A stretch of 5,470 bases of DNA, taken from positions 1 through 5,470 of the forward strand of contig CAMWTG010000196.1 of NCBI GenBank assembly GCA_947177115.1, read 5' to 3'. This document shows positions 1 to 5,470 of this stretch, one piece after another. The translations under genes were made by a program, and so were the position numbers. Below the pieces are notes generated by a model. It worked only from the letters and a program-made list of their open reading frames with translations. It did no database searches and was not told the DNA's origin. Each line of letters begins with the position of its first letter. Position 1 is the first letter of the stretch. The stretch comes from an uncultured Clostridia bacterium (GTDB taxonomy: Bacteria; Bacillota; Clostridia; Oscillospirales; Oscillospiraceae).

Positions 1-413
1 TCGGCCAAATCCGCCAGCTCCGCCATGGCCCGGCACATATCGGGGGTGTAGGTCGGGTAGGGCGTGCCGTGGTCCCCCATGACGGGGTCCACAAGGATCC
101 GGCAGCCCGGGCGGCGGAAAGCCCGGATGAGATCCGCCGTCCGCTGGATCTGCTCCCGCGACCCCATAAATCCGGTATACACCGCGTCAAAGGCCAGCCC
201 CAGACTCCGCCAGTGCTCTGTCACCGGCTCCATCTGGTCCGTCAGATCCAAGAAGGTATTGTTCTCAAAACCGCCCGTATGGGTGGACAGATAGGCTGTC
301 AGCACCGGGCAGCATTGGACCCCCATAGCGGACAGTGTGGGCAGAATAACCGTCAGCGAGCAGCGGCCAAACGCGCTGAGATCGTGGACGGCGGCAATGC
401 GGGGAACAGACAT
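1..413 (-). CDS. Pyridoxal/pyridoxamine kinase (vitamin B6 salvage kinase), 3' end outside the window
   Basis: Reading from ATG at 413 gives an open frame of 137 codons that continues past base 1. It is the N-terminal half of a ribokinase-fold kinase, a family usually near 280-290 residues. Enzymes of this type use ATP to phosphorylate the 5'-hydroxyl of pyridoxal, pyridoxamine or pyridoxine in the cytosol, feeding PLP supply. Visible family marks are HDLSAFGRCSLT (residues 10-21), the substrate-side stretch STHTGGF (43-49), YTGFMGSREQI (79-89) and the strongly conserved VDPVMGD (108-114). The catalytic GxGD region would lie beyond the window edge. The start is supported by an AAAGGAG ribosome site 7 bp upstream and by the family-typical N-terminus. 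It lies 151 bp after the exporter operon on the same strand; I found no convincing promoter of its own. A ThiD-type hydroxymethylpyrimidine kinase is a related alternative, but the HDLSAFGRCSLT and STHTGGF motifs favour the PdxY/PdxK pyridoxamine kinase group. Confidence 0.9.
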   Translation of the reverse strand, partial: MSVPRIAAVHDLSAFGRCSLTVILPTLSAMGVQCCPVLTAYLSTHTGGFENNTFLDLTDQMEPVTEHWRSLGLAFDAVYTGFMGSREQIQRTADLIRAFRRPGCRILVDPVMGDHGTPYPTYTPDMCRAMAELADLA

Positions 414-420
414 GGCAAGA

Positions 421-427
421 CTCCTTT
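421..427 (-). promoter_or_regulatory. Ribosome binding site of the B6 kinase gene
   Basis: On the minus strand AAAGGAG (427-421) sits 7 bp before ATG 413, an ideal Shine-Dalgarno spacing. It fixes the start of the truncated kinase gene. Confidence 0.8.
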
Positions 428-510
428 CTGCTTTTTGGCATAACGTTTGTACCGATAGTTTCCCGGGGCGCTCCTGCCGGAAGAAAAGACGGCGCGGCCA
501 AAGAGCGGCA

Positions 511-551
511 GAGCCCCAGGGCAAGGCGGAGAACGCCGCACCCCAGGGCTC
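511..551 (-). terminator. GC-rich hairpin after the exporter operon, possible weak terminator
   Basis: In the 151-bp gap between the exporter stop (565) and the kinase start (413), the arms GAGCCC (551-546) and GGGCTC (516-511) on the minus strand can pair. An inner GGCG/CGCC stem can also form. The element also contains a 9-bp direct repeat, CCCCAGGGC on the plus strand at 514-522 and 541-549. Only a short, interrupted T stretch follows on the minus strand, so it is not a classical intrinsic terminator. It may attenuate rather than stop transcription into the kinase gene. Nothing else was recognised in this gap apart from the kinase ribosome site. Confidence 0.3.
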
Positions 552-564
552 AGACGGTTTTCGC

Positions 565-2391
565 TTACTCCAGCGCCGCCTGGGTGGCCTCCCGGCGGTA
601 CTGGTGGGTATAGAGGCTGTAATACTCGCCCCGCTTGGCCATCAGCTCCTCATGGGTGCCGCTCTCCCGGATCCGGCCATTGTGGATGACCAGGATCCGG
701 TCTGCGGAGCGGATGGTGCTCAGCCGGTGGGCCACCACAAAGCTGGTCCGCCCCGCCAGCACCGTCTGGATGGCATCCTGAATCAGGGCCTCCGTCTCGG
801 TATCAATGCTGCTGGTAGCCTCGTCCAGAACGAAGATCTTCGGATCCGCTAACAATACCCGCGCCAGGCTCAGGAGCTGCTTCTGCCCTGTGGACAGCTT
901 GCCGCCTCCCTCGCCCACCTGGGTGTCATAACCCTTGGGCAACTGGAGGATGAACTCCTCCGCATGGACCATCCGGGCGGCCCGGCGGATCTCCTCATCG
1001 GTGGCATCCGGCTTGGCAAAGCGCAGGTTATCCGCCACAGTGCCGGAAAACAGGTGCGGCGACTGCAGCACATATCCCAGACTGGACTGCAGCCACAGCT
1101 GGCTCCGCTGGCGGTAATCCGTGCCATCGATGCGGACCTCGCCCTCGCTGGGCTCATAGAACCGGCAGACCAGATTGACGATGGTCGTCTTGCCCGCGCC
1201 GGTCTCCCCTACCAGGGCCACGTTCTGTCCCGGCTCCACGGTGAGGTCAAAGTTATGCAGGACCTCCTCGCCGCTCTTGTAGCGGAAGGTCACGTCTTTA
1301 AACTCCACCTTCCCCTGGATATCCGGCCAATTCTCCTTTTTGCCATGGAACAGGTCGCCGTAGCGCTCCACCACTTCCGGGCTGTCCTTGACATCGGACT
1401 CGGTGTCCAGTAGGTCGATCACCCGCTCGGCGCTGGCCTGAGCGGCCTGCATCTCCGCCAGGATCCGGGCCAGGGACTGGATAGGATCGAACAGCTGGGT
1501 CGTGTAGCTGATGAACGCCGCCAGGGTGCCAAGATCCATGATCCCGGCGAACACCTCCACGCCGCCCCGCCATAGGGCCAGGGCGGTGGCAATGGCCCCC
1601 AGGTTCACCACCAGGGGCATGAAAATGGCACTGAGGACAGCGGCCTTGATGGCGGCGGTCTTCATCTCGCCGGTAACGGCCTCAAACTCCGTCTGGGCAT
1701 CGTCCTCGCGGGCCAGGGTCTTGTTGGTCACCGCCCCCATAACGCCCTCGTTGAAAGCGCCGGTGATGCGGCTGTTGGCCTTGCGCACGATCCGCTGCTG
1801 GCGCAGGATGCGCCGCTGGAAAAAGAGACACAGCACCGCCAGCACCGGCGTAATGGCCAGCACCAGCAGGCCCAGCTTCCAGTTCATTGCCAGCAGCACG
1901 ATGATCACGCCCACGGCAAAGAACAGCGCCCACATAACATCCACAACGCTCCAGGCGATCATCTCCGACAGCCTTGATACATCGCTGCCCAGCCGCGCCA
2001 TGAGCCAGCCCACGCTGGTGGTATCATAGTAGCTGAAGGACAGCTGCTGCAAATGGGTAAAGGCATCCTGACGGATATCGTAGCTGATGTCCATTTCCAG
2101 CCGCCCGGCCCCCCGCACAAAGAGCATGACGCCTACGCCCTGGGCGATCACCATTATAATGTAGGCGGCTCCGAACAGCCCCAGTCCCTCAGTAGTCCCG
2201 CCTACGATAAAGTGGTTGATGGCGTAGCGGGTAAACAGCGGATAAGCCAGATCCGCCCCAGAAACCACCAGCAAAACCAATACGGTCCGTATCACTCTCG
2301 CTTTATATTGCAGACCGTAGTCTACCAGGCGTTTCCAAACCTTGAAATCGATCTTTTCGTTGTCCGCATGGCGGACTTCTTCTTTCATCAT
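565..2391 (-). CDS. ABC exporter half-transporter, second subunit (permease plus ATPase) with the catalytic Glu
   Basis: The 608-residue protein is a full-length type IV ABC exporter subunit in the cytoplasmic membrane. Six membrane segments lie near residues 35-60, 70-92, 145-168, 170-191, 255-277 and 283-302. The nucleotide-binding domain starts near 360. Its parts are A-loop Tyr371, Walker A GETGAGKTT (395-403), Q-loop Gln443, signature LSTGQ (499-503), Walker B IFVLDE with catalytic Glu524, D-loop SSID (527-530) and switch His555. The signature has Thr where LSGGQ has Gly. This matches its partner, whose Walker B lacks the Glu, so the two form a YheI/YheH (BmrC/BmrD)-like heterodimer; this is the YheH-like member. 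A linker of about 30 residues (331-360) before the ATPase domain is family-like. The start ATG 2391 overlaps the partner's TGA by 4 bp and has a strong AAGGAGG site. A second ATG directly after it (2388) would also serve. Hydrophobic drugs, peptides or lipids are possible substrates; none is indicated. Confidence 0.95.
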   Translation of the reverse strand: MMKEEVRHADNEKIDFKVWKRLVDYGLQYKARVIRTVLVLLVVSGADLAYPLFTRYAINHFIVGGTTEGLGLFGAAYIIMVIAQGVGVMLFVRGAGRLEMDISYDIRQDAFTHLQQLSFSYYDTTSVGWLMARLGSDVSRLSEMIAWSVVDVMWALFFAVGVIIVLLAMNWKLGLLVLAITPVLAVLCLFFQRRILRQQRIVRKANSRITGAFNEGVMGAVTNKTLAREDDAQTEFEAVTGEMKTAAIKAAVLSAIFMPLVVNLGAIATALALWRGGVEVFAGIMDLGTLAAFISYTTQLFDPIQSLARILAEMQAAQASAERVIDLLDTESDVKDSPEVVERYGDLFHGKKENWPDIQGKVEFKDVTFRYKSGEEVLHNFDLTVEPGQNVALVGETGAGKTTIVNLVCRFYEPSEGEVRIDGTDYRQRSQLWLQSSLGYVLQSPHLFSGTVADNLRFAKPDATDEEIRRAARMVHAEEFILQLPKGYDTQVGEGGGKLSTGQKQLLSLARVLLADPKIFVLDEATSSIDTETEALIQDAIQTVLAGRTSFVVAHRLSTIRSADRILVIHNGRIRESGTHEELMAKRGEYYSLYTHQYRREATQAALE

Positions 2392-4220
2392 ACGGCCACA
2401 CCTCCTTCCATGGCCTCATCCAGCTCGTTCTGGATGGTACAAATGCGCCGGTACAATCCCTCCCGGGCCGCCAGCTCCTGATGGGAGCCCCGCTGGACTA
2501 TGCAGCCATTCTCCAGCACCAGGATGGTATCCGCGCCCCGCAGGGTGGAGATCCGGTGGCTGATAAGAATGGTGGTGCCGGTGTCCCGCTTGAGCAGAGC
2601 TTCCCGGATGGCGGCGTCCGTTTCCGCGTCCACGGCGCTGAGTGAGTCATCAAAAATACAGATGGGCGTTTTCTGCACCAGCATCCGGGCGATGGCCACC
2701 CGCTGCTTCTGCCCGCCGGAGAGGGTCACGCCCCGCTCCCCCACCATGGTATCGTAGCCCTCGCCGAAGCTCTGGATCACATCGTGGATACAGGCGGTGC
2801 GGGCGGCATCGAACCGCTCTTCCTCGCTGGCAGAGGGATCCCCCAGGGCAATGTTCTCTCCGATGGTACGGCTGAACAGGAACGGCTCCTGCAAAACAAT
2901 GCCCACGTGGCGGCGCAGATAGTCGCCCCGGATGTCGGCCACGTCCACGCCATCGATGCACACCTGGCCTCCGGTGGGCGCATAGAGCCGCTGGAGCAGA
3001 TGGACCAGCGTGCTCTTGCCGCTGCCGGTGTTGCCCAGGATGCCGATGGTCTGCCCAGGGGCCACGGAGAAATCCACATGGTGAAGGATCTCCCCGCCAT
3101 CGGGATAGGCGAAGGACACGTCTTTGAACTCTACACTGCCCCGGATGGGCGGCGTCAGGGCCTTGCCCGGCTCCGCCTCCTGGGGCGCGGTGAGGATCTC
3201 GTCCAGACGCTTCAGCGACACATCCGCTTTCACCAGGTCCGCCAAAATACGGCCCAGCTGGCGCATCGGGAAGGTGAGCATACTGGAATAAGTGGAGAAC
3301 AGCATCACGGTGCCCAGACTGATCTCCCCCTTGACCGCCATAAAAACGCCGGCCAGCATCACCAGGGCGATCTGCATATAGCCCATGATGTCCGAGGAGC
3401 CCCAGTAGACGCCCATAAGGTTGTTCAGCCGCAGCACCTTGGCCCGGTAGTCCTTGTTCAGACGGGTGAACTTCTCCAGTTCCTGGCTCTGCCGGGCGAA
3501 GGTGCGTACCACCCGCATGCCCGTCAGGTTCTCCTGGAGCGCGGTGGTCATGGCCCCTTCCGATTCGTCCACGGTCAAAAACAGCTTCTGCACGCCCTTG
3601 GAATAAAAGAAGGAGAAAATGATCAGCAGCGGCAGCAGCGAGCAGGCGATCAGCGTCAGCCTCCGGTTGATGGGCCACATGATGGACAGCGCCACCAGCG
3701 CCATCACAACGGTCCGGACGACTTCCATCATCTGCATCTGCATAAACCGGCGCACGGTCTCCACATCGGAGGTACACCGCTGGACCAGGTCTCCGGTGCT
3801 GCTGGCCTTATGCCAGGCGTAGGGCGCCCGGACCAGACGGCGGTACAGCGCGTCCCGCAGGGCCTTGGACAGCCCCTCGCCGCCCAGGGCCGACCACCGG
3901 CCCCGGCAATAGGCGCACACTCCGTTCAGTCCCTGGACCAGCAGCACGCCCAGGGCGGGCAACCACAGGTTGGCAGCCAGATAGTCCCGGCCCCCGATGC
4001 CATTGATCCACCCCTGAAGCCATCCGGGCAGATCCATTTCCTTGCCGCCCACGATGCTGTCCACGGTAAAGCTGATGATCAGCGGGCTTAAATAGGCGAA
4101 CAGAGCCGCCAGAAGCGTTGCCAGTATCGTATAAAAGAAGTAGCGGCGACAGCCGCAGATGAGCCGCCACAGCCGTTTCCAGCGGGCGGCTCCGGTATGT
4201 TTTGTTTGTGTTTCCTGCAT
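2388..4220 (-). CDS. ABC exporter half-transporter, first subunit with degenerate Walker B (Asp for Glu)
   Basis: The 610-residue protein is the first gene of the exporter operon. A basic amphipathic N-terminus (RWKRLWRLICGCRRY, 13-27) precedes six membrane segments near 28-50, 85-105, 165-185, 187-207, 280-297 and 302-322. The ATPase domain follows from about 361. Its parts are A-loop Tyr372, Walker A GNTGSGKST (396-404), Q-loop Gln444, canonical signature LSGGQ (500-504), Walker B ICIFDD (520-525) and switch His555. Asp525 replaces the catalytic Glu, and the following SLSAVD stretch is typical of BmrC/YheI-like subunits. Known heterodimeric exporters (BmrCD, LmrCD, TM287/288) carry this same change in one partner. 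Here it fits with LSTGQ in the other gene product to make one degenerate ATP site. ATG 4220 is chosen because an in-frame TGA (4235-4233) lies just upstream and GAGGA precedes it at 9 bp. The gene shares ATGA with the second subunit gene. The substrate is unknown. Confidence 0.95.
   Translation of the reverse strand: MQETQTKHTGAARWKRLWRLICGCRRYFFYTILATLLAALFAYLSPLIISFTVDSIVGGKEMDLPGWLQGWINGIGGRDYLAANLWLPALGVLLVQGLNGVCAYCRGRWSALGGEGLSKALRDALYRRLVRAPYAWHKASSTGDLVQRCTSDVETVRRFMQMQMMEVVRTVVMALVALSIMWPINRRLTLIACSLLPLLIIFSFFYSKGVQKLFLTVDESEGAMTTALQENLTGMRVVRTFARQSQELEKFTRLNKDYRAKVLRLNNLMGVYWGSSDIMGYMQIALVMLAGVFMAVKGEISLGTVMLFSTYSSMLTFPMRQLGRILADLVKADVSLKRLDEILTAPQEAEPGKALTPPIRGSVEFKDVSFAYPDGGEILHHVDFSVAPGQTIGILGNTGSGKSTLVHLLQRLYAPTGGQVCIDGVDVADIRGDYLRRHVGIVLQEPFLFSRTIGENIALGDPSASEEERFDAARTACIHDVIQSFGEGYDTMVGERGVTLSGGQKQRVAIARMLVQKTPICIFDDSLSAVDAETDAAIREALLKRDTGTTILISHRISTLRGADTILVLENGCIVQRGSHQELAAREGLYRRICTIQNELDEAMEGGVAV
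2400..2407 (-). promoter_or_regulatory. Strong ribosome binding site inside the end of the first exporter gene
   Basis: The minus strand reads AAGGAGGT (2407-2400), a near-perfect anti-16S match, with its AAGGAGG core ending 9 bp before ATG 2391. It lies within the last codons of the upstream gene, which allows both translational coupling and independent initiation of the second subunit. Confidence 0.8.
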
Positions 4221-4229
4221 AGATCGGTT

Positions 4230-4234
4230 TCCTC
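4230..4234 (-). promoter_or_regulatory. Ribosome binding site of the first exporter gene
   Basis: GAGGA (4234-4230, minus strand) lies 9 bp before ATG 4220. The in-frame stop TGA at 4235-4233 overlaps it, so no longer N-terminal form is possible from this frame. Confidence 0.65.
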
Positions 4235-4333
4235 ATTTGGTCGCCCGGCCCGGCCTCCCCCATCAGTCCGCGCCGGAATAGGTGAAAGCGTCCGGTCCGC
4301 GCCGTTCCCCTGCCAGCGGCACGAACCAGGCCG

Positions 4334-4343
4334 TAGTATACTA
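4334..4343. promoter_or_regulatory. Perfect palindrome over the -10 box, candidate operator
   Basis: TAGTATACTA reads the same on both strands and covers the predicted -10 box of the exporter promoter. A protein bound here would block RNA polymerase. The 10-mer GTATACTATC (4336-4345) recurs in inverted orientation at 4404-4413. No regulator gene lies in the window, so the binding protein is unknown. TA-rich promoters can produce such palindromes by chance, which limits confidence. Confidence 0.4.
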
Positions 4344-4363
4344 TCAACTTTATGGAATAGCAA
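4335..4363 (-). promoter_or_regulatory. Likely sigma-A promoter of the exporter operon
   Basis: The minus strand shows a -35 box TTGCTA (4363-4358), a 17-bp spacer and a -10 box TATACT (4340-4335). The -10 matches TATAAT at 5 of 6 bases and the -35 matches TTGACA at 4 of 6, with optimal spacing. Transcription would start near 4328, giving a leader of about 108 nt before ATG 4220. The -10 box lies inside a 10-bp perfect palindrome, which suggests repressor control. The leader (4221-4328) is GC-rich; I saw no riboswitch or clear attenuator in it. Confidence 0.6.
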
Positions 4364-4377
4364 CCACTTTTTGGCTT

Positions 4378-4399
4378 TGTAACGGAAATGTAACAGAAA
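4378..4399 (-). promoter_or_regulatory. 11-bp tandem direct repeat, candidate PhoB/OmpR-family response regulator site
   Basis: On the minus strand TTTCTGTTACA (4399-4389) is followed without a gap by TTTCCGTTACA (4388-4378), identical at 10 of 11 positions. The core reads CTGTTAC-ATTT-CCGTTAC, the 7-4-7 layout of a Pho box. Direct repeats with an 11-bp period are the normal target of winged-helix response regulators of the OmpR/PhoB family. The repeat would lie at about -50 to -71 relative to the predicted start, a position suited to activation. The identity of the regulator is inference; no two-component gene is present in the window. Confidence 0.45.
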
Positions 4400-4403
4400 C
4401 AGA

Positions 4404-4413
4404 GATAGTATAC
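4404..4413. repeat. Upstream inverted copy of the -10 operator element
   Basis: GATAGTATAC (plus strand) is an exact reverse complement of 4336-4345. The two copies are 68 bp apart, about six and a half helical turns, and bracket the 11-bp tandem repeat and the -35 box. It could be a second operator half of a looping pair or a remnant -10-like element. It has no good -35 partner at 17 bp on either strand. Confidence 0.4.
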
Positions 4414-4416
4414 CTA

Positions 4417-4432
4417 TTTTTCTTGAGAAAAA
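4417..4432. repeat. Short A/T inverted repeat upstream of the exporter promoter
   Basis: TTTTTCT (4417-4423) and AGAAAAA (4426-4432) are perfect inverted arms separated by TG. A two-base loop is too tight for a good RNA hairpin, so it is not a terminator for cobQ. It could be a protein site or simply part of the A/T-rich upstream region, similar to an UP-like or bent DNA stretch. Confidence 0.3.
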
Positions 4433-4483
4433 AGTATCAATAGGACCTTTAAGAGTCTGTTTTGCCGCAAGCATCGCCTGCTT

Positions 4484-5470
4484 TTATCCCCGGTCCATGC
4501 CGATCATCCGATAGACCAGCTCCATGTCCAGGCTCGCACGCACCGCGTCCGCCAACAGGTCATACTGCCGCTCGCGATAGAAAACCGCGTCAAAAGCTCC
4601 CAGCTGCGCGAAGTCCACGCCCTTTTTCCGGCACAGCGCTTTCAGCGCCGCGTCCGCCACGCCGGGGGCATCGAATACCCCGTGGACGTACGTGCCGTAG
4701 ACGTTTCCCCTGCCGGTCAGGGCGGGACGGTCCTCCCGGCTGCGTCCCATGTGGATCTCATAGCCCTCGTAGGCCATCCCCGACAGCGCCGACAGCGGGC
4801 CTTCTAACTCGCCGAACCGCCCCCGGGTCTGGGCCTGTACCTTTTCCCCACGGAATACGGTCTCCATATCCAGCAGTCCCAGCCCGGCGGTCACGGTCCC
4901 CGGCGCAGCCTCCGCGCCCTCCGGGTCGGAGATGCTGCGGCCCAGCATCTGATAGCCGCCGCAGATGCCCACCAGTGGCGTGTCCCTGGAGGCTGCCTGC
5001 TTTACCGCAGCCTCCAGGCCATTCTGCCGCAGCCACCGCAGGTCCTCAATAGTGCTCTTGGTCCCCGGCAGGACGATCAGGTCCGGCGCGCCCAATTCCT
5101 TCGGGGAGGCCACATAGCGCACCGACACATTCTCATACCGCTCAAAAGGAGCCAGGTCCGTAAAATTGGAGATCCGGGGCAACCGCGCCACGGCGATATC
5201 GATTAGCTTCGCCTGCCCGTCCCGGTCAAAACGCTCCGACAGGCTGTCCTCATCATCGATATCCACATGCAGATAAGGCACCACCCCCGCCACCGGCACG
5301 CCGCACAGCTTCTCCAGCATGGCAAGCCCCGGTTCCAGAATGGCCCGGTCGCCCCGGAACTTGTTTACCACCACGCCCTTGACCAGCGCCCGCTCATCCT
5401 CCTCCAGCAGGGCCACCGTTCCGTACAGCTGGGCGAACCCCCCGCCCCGGTCGATATCCCCCACCAGCAG
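4484..5470 (-). CDS. cobQ: Cobyric acid synthase (CobQ/CbiP), 5' end outside the window
   Basis: The open frame enters at base 5470 and ends with TAA at 4486-4484, giving 328 visible residues of an enzyme normally near 490-510. CobQ performs the ATP- and glutamine-dependent amidation of the b, d, e and g side chains of adenosylcobyrinic a,c-diamide, giving adenosylcobyric acid in cobamide (B12) synthesis. The visible part starts inside the ATPase domain with VGDIDRGG (residues 3-10) and NKFRGD (36-41), followed by PRISNFTD (98-105). The glutamine amidotransferase domain carries GTKST (136-140), the nucleophile Cys170 in GICGGYQMLG, and His263 in YVHGVFD. The P-loop-bearing N-terminus lies beyond the edge. 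The GTG at 5464-5462 is an internal Val of the conserved motif, not a start. Other cobamide genes may lie upstream but cannot be seen. A 263-bp gap with its own promoter separates it from the exporter genes, so a shared operon is unlikely. Confidence 0.95.
   Translation of the reverse strand: MLVGDIDRGGGFAQLYGTVALLEEDERALVKGVVVNKFRGDRAILEPGLAMLEKLCGVPVAGVVPYLHVDIDDEDSLSERFDRDGQAKLIDIAVARLPRISNFTDLAPFERYENVSVRYVASPKELGAPDLIVLPGTKSTIEDLRWLRQNGLEAAVKQAASRDTPLVGICGGYQMLGRSISDPEGAEAAPGTVTAGLGLLDMETVFRGEKVQAQTRGRFGELEGPLSALSGMAYEGYEIHMGRSREDRPALTGRGNVYGTYVHGVFDAPGVADAALKALCRKKGVDFAQLGAFDAVFYRERQYDLLADAVRASLDMELVYRMIGMDRG

Noticed and set aside
2650..3777. A 375-codon minus-strand frame overlapping the first exporter gene
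   Set aside because: It is an out-of-frame shadow of the ABC gene with low-complexity Gly/Arg/Ala/Pro composition and no family motifs.
2784..4091. A 435-codon open frame on the plus strand, antisense to the first exporter gene
   Set aside because: It lies wholly opposite a well-supported ABC gene. Its product is rich in His, Gln, Gly and Pro with no recognisable domain, as expected for the antisense of GC-rich coding DNA.
4266..4304. 10-bp direct repeat GTCCGCGCCG (4266-4275 and 4295-4304) in the leader
   Set aside because: A single short GC-rich repeat in GC-rich DNA is expected by chance, and no structure or site could be built around it.
4261..4322. A 19-codon GTG-started leader peptide ahead of the exporter genes, by analogy with the BmrB leader of bmrCD
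   Set aside because: The GTG at 4322-4320 has no Shine-Dalgarno sequence and would lie only about 6 nt from the predicted transcript start. No terminator/antiterminator pair is visible downstream.
4407..4440. A second minus-strand promoter with TTGATA (4440-4435) and TATACT (4412-4407)
   Set aside because: The spacer is 22 bp, too long for sigma-A, and no better -35 box lies at 16-18 bp. The promoter at 4363-4335 has proper spacing.
4467..4481. Hairpin GCAGGC-GAT-GCTTGC just after the cobQ stop as a terminator
   Set aside because: The stem is only 6 bp with one G-U pair, the loop is 3 nt, and the following bases GGCAAAACAG contain no T run.
4462..5052. A 196-codon plus-strand frame opposite cobQ
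   Set aside because: Its product is mostly Pro, Arg and Ser, typical of the complement of a GC-rich gene, while the minus strand has unmistakable CobQ motifs.

Overview
The window is GC-rich and carries four genes, all on the minus strand. Two of them run off the window edges. The order in the direction of transcription is: 3' part of a cobyric acid synthase gene (cobQ/cbiP), a two-gene ABC exporter operon, and the 5' half of a pyridoxal/pyridoxamine kinase gene. The protein families, strong AGGAGG-type ribosome binding sites and high GC suggest a GC-rich anaerobic Firmicute, perhaps of the Oscillospiraceae/Clostridiales kind. That placement is inferred from protein style only; no rRNA or other marker is present.

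Region by region (high to low coordinates, as transcribed): 5470-4484 holds the glutamine amidotransferase-bearing C-terminal two thirds of CobQ. 4483-4221 is a 263-bp intergenic region. Its part from 4331 to 4440 is about 68% A+T, in sharp contrast to the flanking genes. It contains a plausible sigma-A promoter, a palindrome covering the -10 box, an inverted copy of that element 68 bp upstream, and an 11-bp tandem direct repeat resembling a PhoB/OmpR-family site. 4220-2388 and 2391-565 encode two full-length ABC half-transporters (610 and 608 residues) that overlap by 4 bp. 564-414 is a spacer with a GC-rich hairpin and no recognised gene. 413-1 encodes the N-terminal 137 residues of a vitamin B6 kinase.

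The two ABC proteins are best read as one heterodimeric exporter of the BmrC/BmrD (YheI/YheH), LmrCD and TM287/288 type. The first subunit has Asp in place of the catalytic Walker B Glu but a perfect LSGGQ. The second has the catalytic Glu but a changed signature, LSTGQ. In the head-to-tail dimer the two defects fall in the same ATP site, leaving one competent and one degenerate site. The substrate cannot be read from the sequence; multidrug, peptide or lipid export are all possible. CobQ belongs to cobamide (B12) synthesis and the kinase to vitamin B6 salvage. Nothing ties either functionally to the exporter beyond shared orientation.

I see no mobile element, CRISPR array, tRNA or rRNA, and no evidence for a new biological system. 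The part most worth attention is the dense set of short repeats in the promoter region of the exporter operon (4334-4432).
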